Source: Anaerospora hongkongensis
GTDB taxonomy: Bacteria; Bacillota; Negativicutes; Sporomusales; DSM-15969
Assembly: GCF_004339805.1 (NCBI RefSeq)
Contig: NZ_SLUI01000015.1
Coordinates: forward strand, 1-64,000
DNA: 64,000 nt
Direction of reading: 5' to 3'
Shown here piece after piece: positions 62,405 to 64,000 of the stretch (its first letter is position 1; every line of letters starts with the position of its first letter). Made by a program: the position numbers and the translations under genes. The notes under the pieces were generated by a model. It did not search any database and was not told where the DNA came from. It saw only the letters and a program-made list of their open reading frames with translations.

Positions 62405-63251
62405 ACATCAATGGAAGCACAAGGGTAATCGTAGTTCCTACGTCTTTGCGGGATTGAACATACATCGTACCGTCATGACCCTCAACAATGTTCAGGCAGA
62501 TGGGCAGTCCTAGACCGTTTCCCGCTTTTTTCGTCGTATAAAAAGGCGTAAAAATGTGTTCTCTTTCTCCATCGGTGATACCCGCACCGGAATCAGATAT
62601 TCGAATGAGGATGGAATGGTTTTGATAATGTGTGGTTATACCTAATATACCGCCCTGTTCCGTTGCGTCCATTGCGTTTTGCAGCAGGTCGCCAAGCGCC
62701 TGCGACAATTCTTCAGGTGCCACATTGGTAACGGGAATGGCATCATCAAGCATGAAATACAACAGTATTCCCCGCTCGGAGCTTTGAGCGGAGAACTGTT
62801 CCCATAAACCGGTAATAATTCGATTAATGCAGTCAGGCTGCTTGATGATGGCGCGTTTTCGGTCCAACGCCAGCAGACGGGTAATCACTTGATTGATTTG
62901 TTTTAGACTTTCATTTACTTCATTATAATAAACGGTGTTGGCTGGAGACATTCCTTTTTTCATTAGTTGCAGATAACCAGTGGCCACTGTCAGTGGATTG
63001 CGTATTTCATGGGAGACAACAGAGGCGAAGCGGCCAAGCGCTTCCATATGATTTCTGTAAGCGGAATTGTCTTTTGAACGGTGCTTAAGATCCACAGTAG
63101 AGTTGAAAAAAGAAGCACTTATAAAACTAAATTTTCCACGCTTAATGGCGAGTATCTTCGAAAATTTGTAGCGTTTGGGGGCTTTCCAAATCGGTGATAC
63201 TAGACGGATAGCTCCTTGTGGCTTTGGGAAGCTTGTCCTAGCGGGTAACAC
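62403..63251 (-). CDS. Sensor histidine kinase catalytic core, sporulation-kinase-like
   Basis: A 282-residue kinase with no visible sensor domain. H-box SHEIRNPLTVATGYLQLM is near residues 79-96 (His80 phosphorylated). N-box LGDLLQNAMDATEQGG is near 190, G1 DSGAGI near 220 and G2 GNGLGLPICLNIVEGH near 250. The pattern is that of KinA/KinB-like kinases feeding a phosphorelay. Residues 1-70 are basic and match no family; the GTG at 63251 with AAGGGG upstream is uncertain. It may be a truncated PAS kinase. No response regulator lies beside it. Confidence 0.75.
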   Translation of the reverse strand: MLPARTSFPKPQGAIRLVSPIWKAPKRYKFSKILAIKRGKFSFISASFFNSTVDLKHRSKDNSAYRNHMEALGRFASVVSHEIRNPLTVATGYLQLMKKGMSPANTVYYNEVNESLKQINQVITRLLALDRKRAIIKQPDCINRIITGLWEQFSAQSSERGILLYFMLDDAIPVTNVAPEELSQALGDLLQNAMDATEQGGILGITTHYQNHSILIRISDSGAGITDGEREHIFTPFYTTKKAGNGLGLPICLNIVEGHDGTMYVQSRKDVGTTITLVLPLM

Positions 63252-63439
63252 GAAATCAACCCCTTTTTAGTTGTATAGGTAAAGCCTTCGACTAAATTCA
63301 GAAAATTCCTCTTACCAGTTTCAGCCATATTGTAAATTTGTAATACTGTGTTTTGGCTGCAACTACCCAAATGTAATGAAAACAGGTATAATGTCATTGC
63401 ACTGTTATATACGATTATACTTGAAAGGTGGAAAATAAA

Positions 63440-64000
63440 TTGAGTACAAATCTGGAAGTAGGTATAGTTGGACTGCCGAATGTTGGCAAAAGCACCTTAT
63501 TTAACGCCATAACCAAGGCCGGCGCGGAGGCAGCAAATTATCCTTTCTGCACAATTGAGCCCAATGTTGGAGTTGTCGATGTGCCTGATGAGCGGCTGTG
63601 GAAACTGACGGAAATGTATAAGCCAAAGAGCAGAACTATTCCGGCTGCTATGCGGTTTGTCGATATTGCCGGTTTGGTGAAGGGCGCTTCAAAAGGAGAA
63701 GGGCTGGGAAATAAATTTCTGTCCCATATCCGGCAGGTTGATGCTGTGGCTCAGGTTGTACGGTGTTTTGAAGATGAAAATATTACCCATGTTGAGGGTG
63801 GACTTGATCCGCTTAGAGATATTGAGATTATAAATACGGAATTATGCCTAGCTGATCTGGAAGCAGTGGACAAGCGCATTGAACGGGGACAAAAGCTGCT
63901 GAAGGGCGGCGACAAAAAAATTCAGGCTGAATTAGCAGTGCTGGCCCAGGTCCGGGAGGCACTGGAGGAAGTGAATCCAGCCCGGCGCATTGGTCTGAGT
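63440..64000 (+). CDS. ychF: Redox-regulated ATPase/GTPase YchF (5' part, runs off the window)
   Basis: The first 187 residues of an Obg-family P-loop protein: [20 protein letters not shown] with the G1 motif, then [41 protein letters not shown] with G3, and [30 protein letters not shown]. YchF binds ATP in preference to GTP and associates with ribosomes. TTG start at 63440, with GAAAGGTGG upstream. It is intact up to the window end. Confidence 0.95.
   Translation, partial: MSTNLEVGIVGLPNVGKSTLFNAITKAGAEAANYPFCTIEPNVGVVDVPDERLWKLTEMYKPKSRTIPAAMRFVDIAGLVKGASKGEGLGNKFLSHIRQVDAVAQVVRCFEDENITHVEGGLDPLRDIEIINTELCLADLEAVDKRIERGQKLLKGGDKKIQAELAVLAQVREALEEVNPARRIGLS

Overview
The window spans the chromosomal replication origin of a low-to-mid GC, spore-forming, anaerobic Firmicute. 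The gene content (spoVB, yyaC and cwlD homologues, a HydF maturase, pyruvate formate-lyase, selenium genes, and a DciA-type DUF721 gene between recF and remB-gyrB) points to the Negativicutes, probably the Sporomusa/Pelosinus group. That placement is inference. No rRNA, tRNA, CRISPR, IS element or prophage was seen.

Layout. (1) 1-7240, minus strand: a hexarate (D-glucarate) catabolic cluster: an IclR regulator, a DapA-family lyase, a GudP-type permease, two tandem glucarate dehydratase paralogues and tartronate semialdehyde reductase. (2) 7240-12051: a DHA2 drug exporter, SpoVB-like flippase, DedA protein and CwlD-type amidase. (3) 12091-19321, minus strand: dnaA-dnaN-yaaA-recF-dciA-like-remB-gyrB. 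(4) 19322-19823: oriC, with many DnaA boxes; a second box cluster lies between dnaA and dnaN. (5) 19824-27032, plus strand: rpmH-rnpA-yidD-yidC-jag-mnmE-mnmG-rsmG-noc. (6) 27079-31279, minus: metF, metH and a separate MetH activation-domain gene, behind a SAM-I riboswitch. (7) 31429-36635, plus: soj-spo0J with two parS sites, then aspA, hydF and a DUF554 gene. (8) 36667-39859: DUF4446 protein, M23 peptidase with bactofilin, two YkuS-type small proteins, and yyaC on the minus strand. (9) 40235-45611: a ykkC-class (probably ppGpp) riboswitch and a three-gene glutamate synthase. (10) 45704-52734: a branched-chain amino acid ABC transporter with two tandem substrate-binding proteins, each behind its own promoter and structured leader, then a CBS-ACT protein. 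(11) 52778-53893: a NiCo-type riboswitch and a CDF metal exporter. (12) 53917-57926: an unknown Cys-rich protein, selD-yedF-DUF3343, MscS and DUF951. (13) 58140-62361: a sugar isomerase-like protein, then a ZTP (pfl) riboswitch and pflB-pflA. (14) The end: a histidine kinase and the 5' part of ychF.

Genes diverge from the dnaA/rpmH gap, so most are co-directional with replication. The window is rich in RNA regulation: four recognisable riboswitch classes (SAM-I, ykkC/ppGpp, NiCo, ZTP) and one attenuator-like leader on livK that fits no class cleanly. One-carbon metabolism links MetF/MetH (SAM-controlled) with PFL (ZTP-controlled, sensing 10-formyl-THF shortage). Nitrogen status links GOGAT with the branched-chain transporter. 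Chromosome segregation and division control appear complete in cis: ParAB with two parS sites, and Noc with a perfect Noc-binding site inside its own gene.

The most novel-looking items are the livK leader RNAs and the inverted 20-bp element shared by the two livK promoters, the GudD paralogue with a replaced loop, the DciA-like protein with an internal zinc-ribbon motif, and the unknown Thr/Cys-rich protein at 53917-54786.
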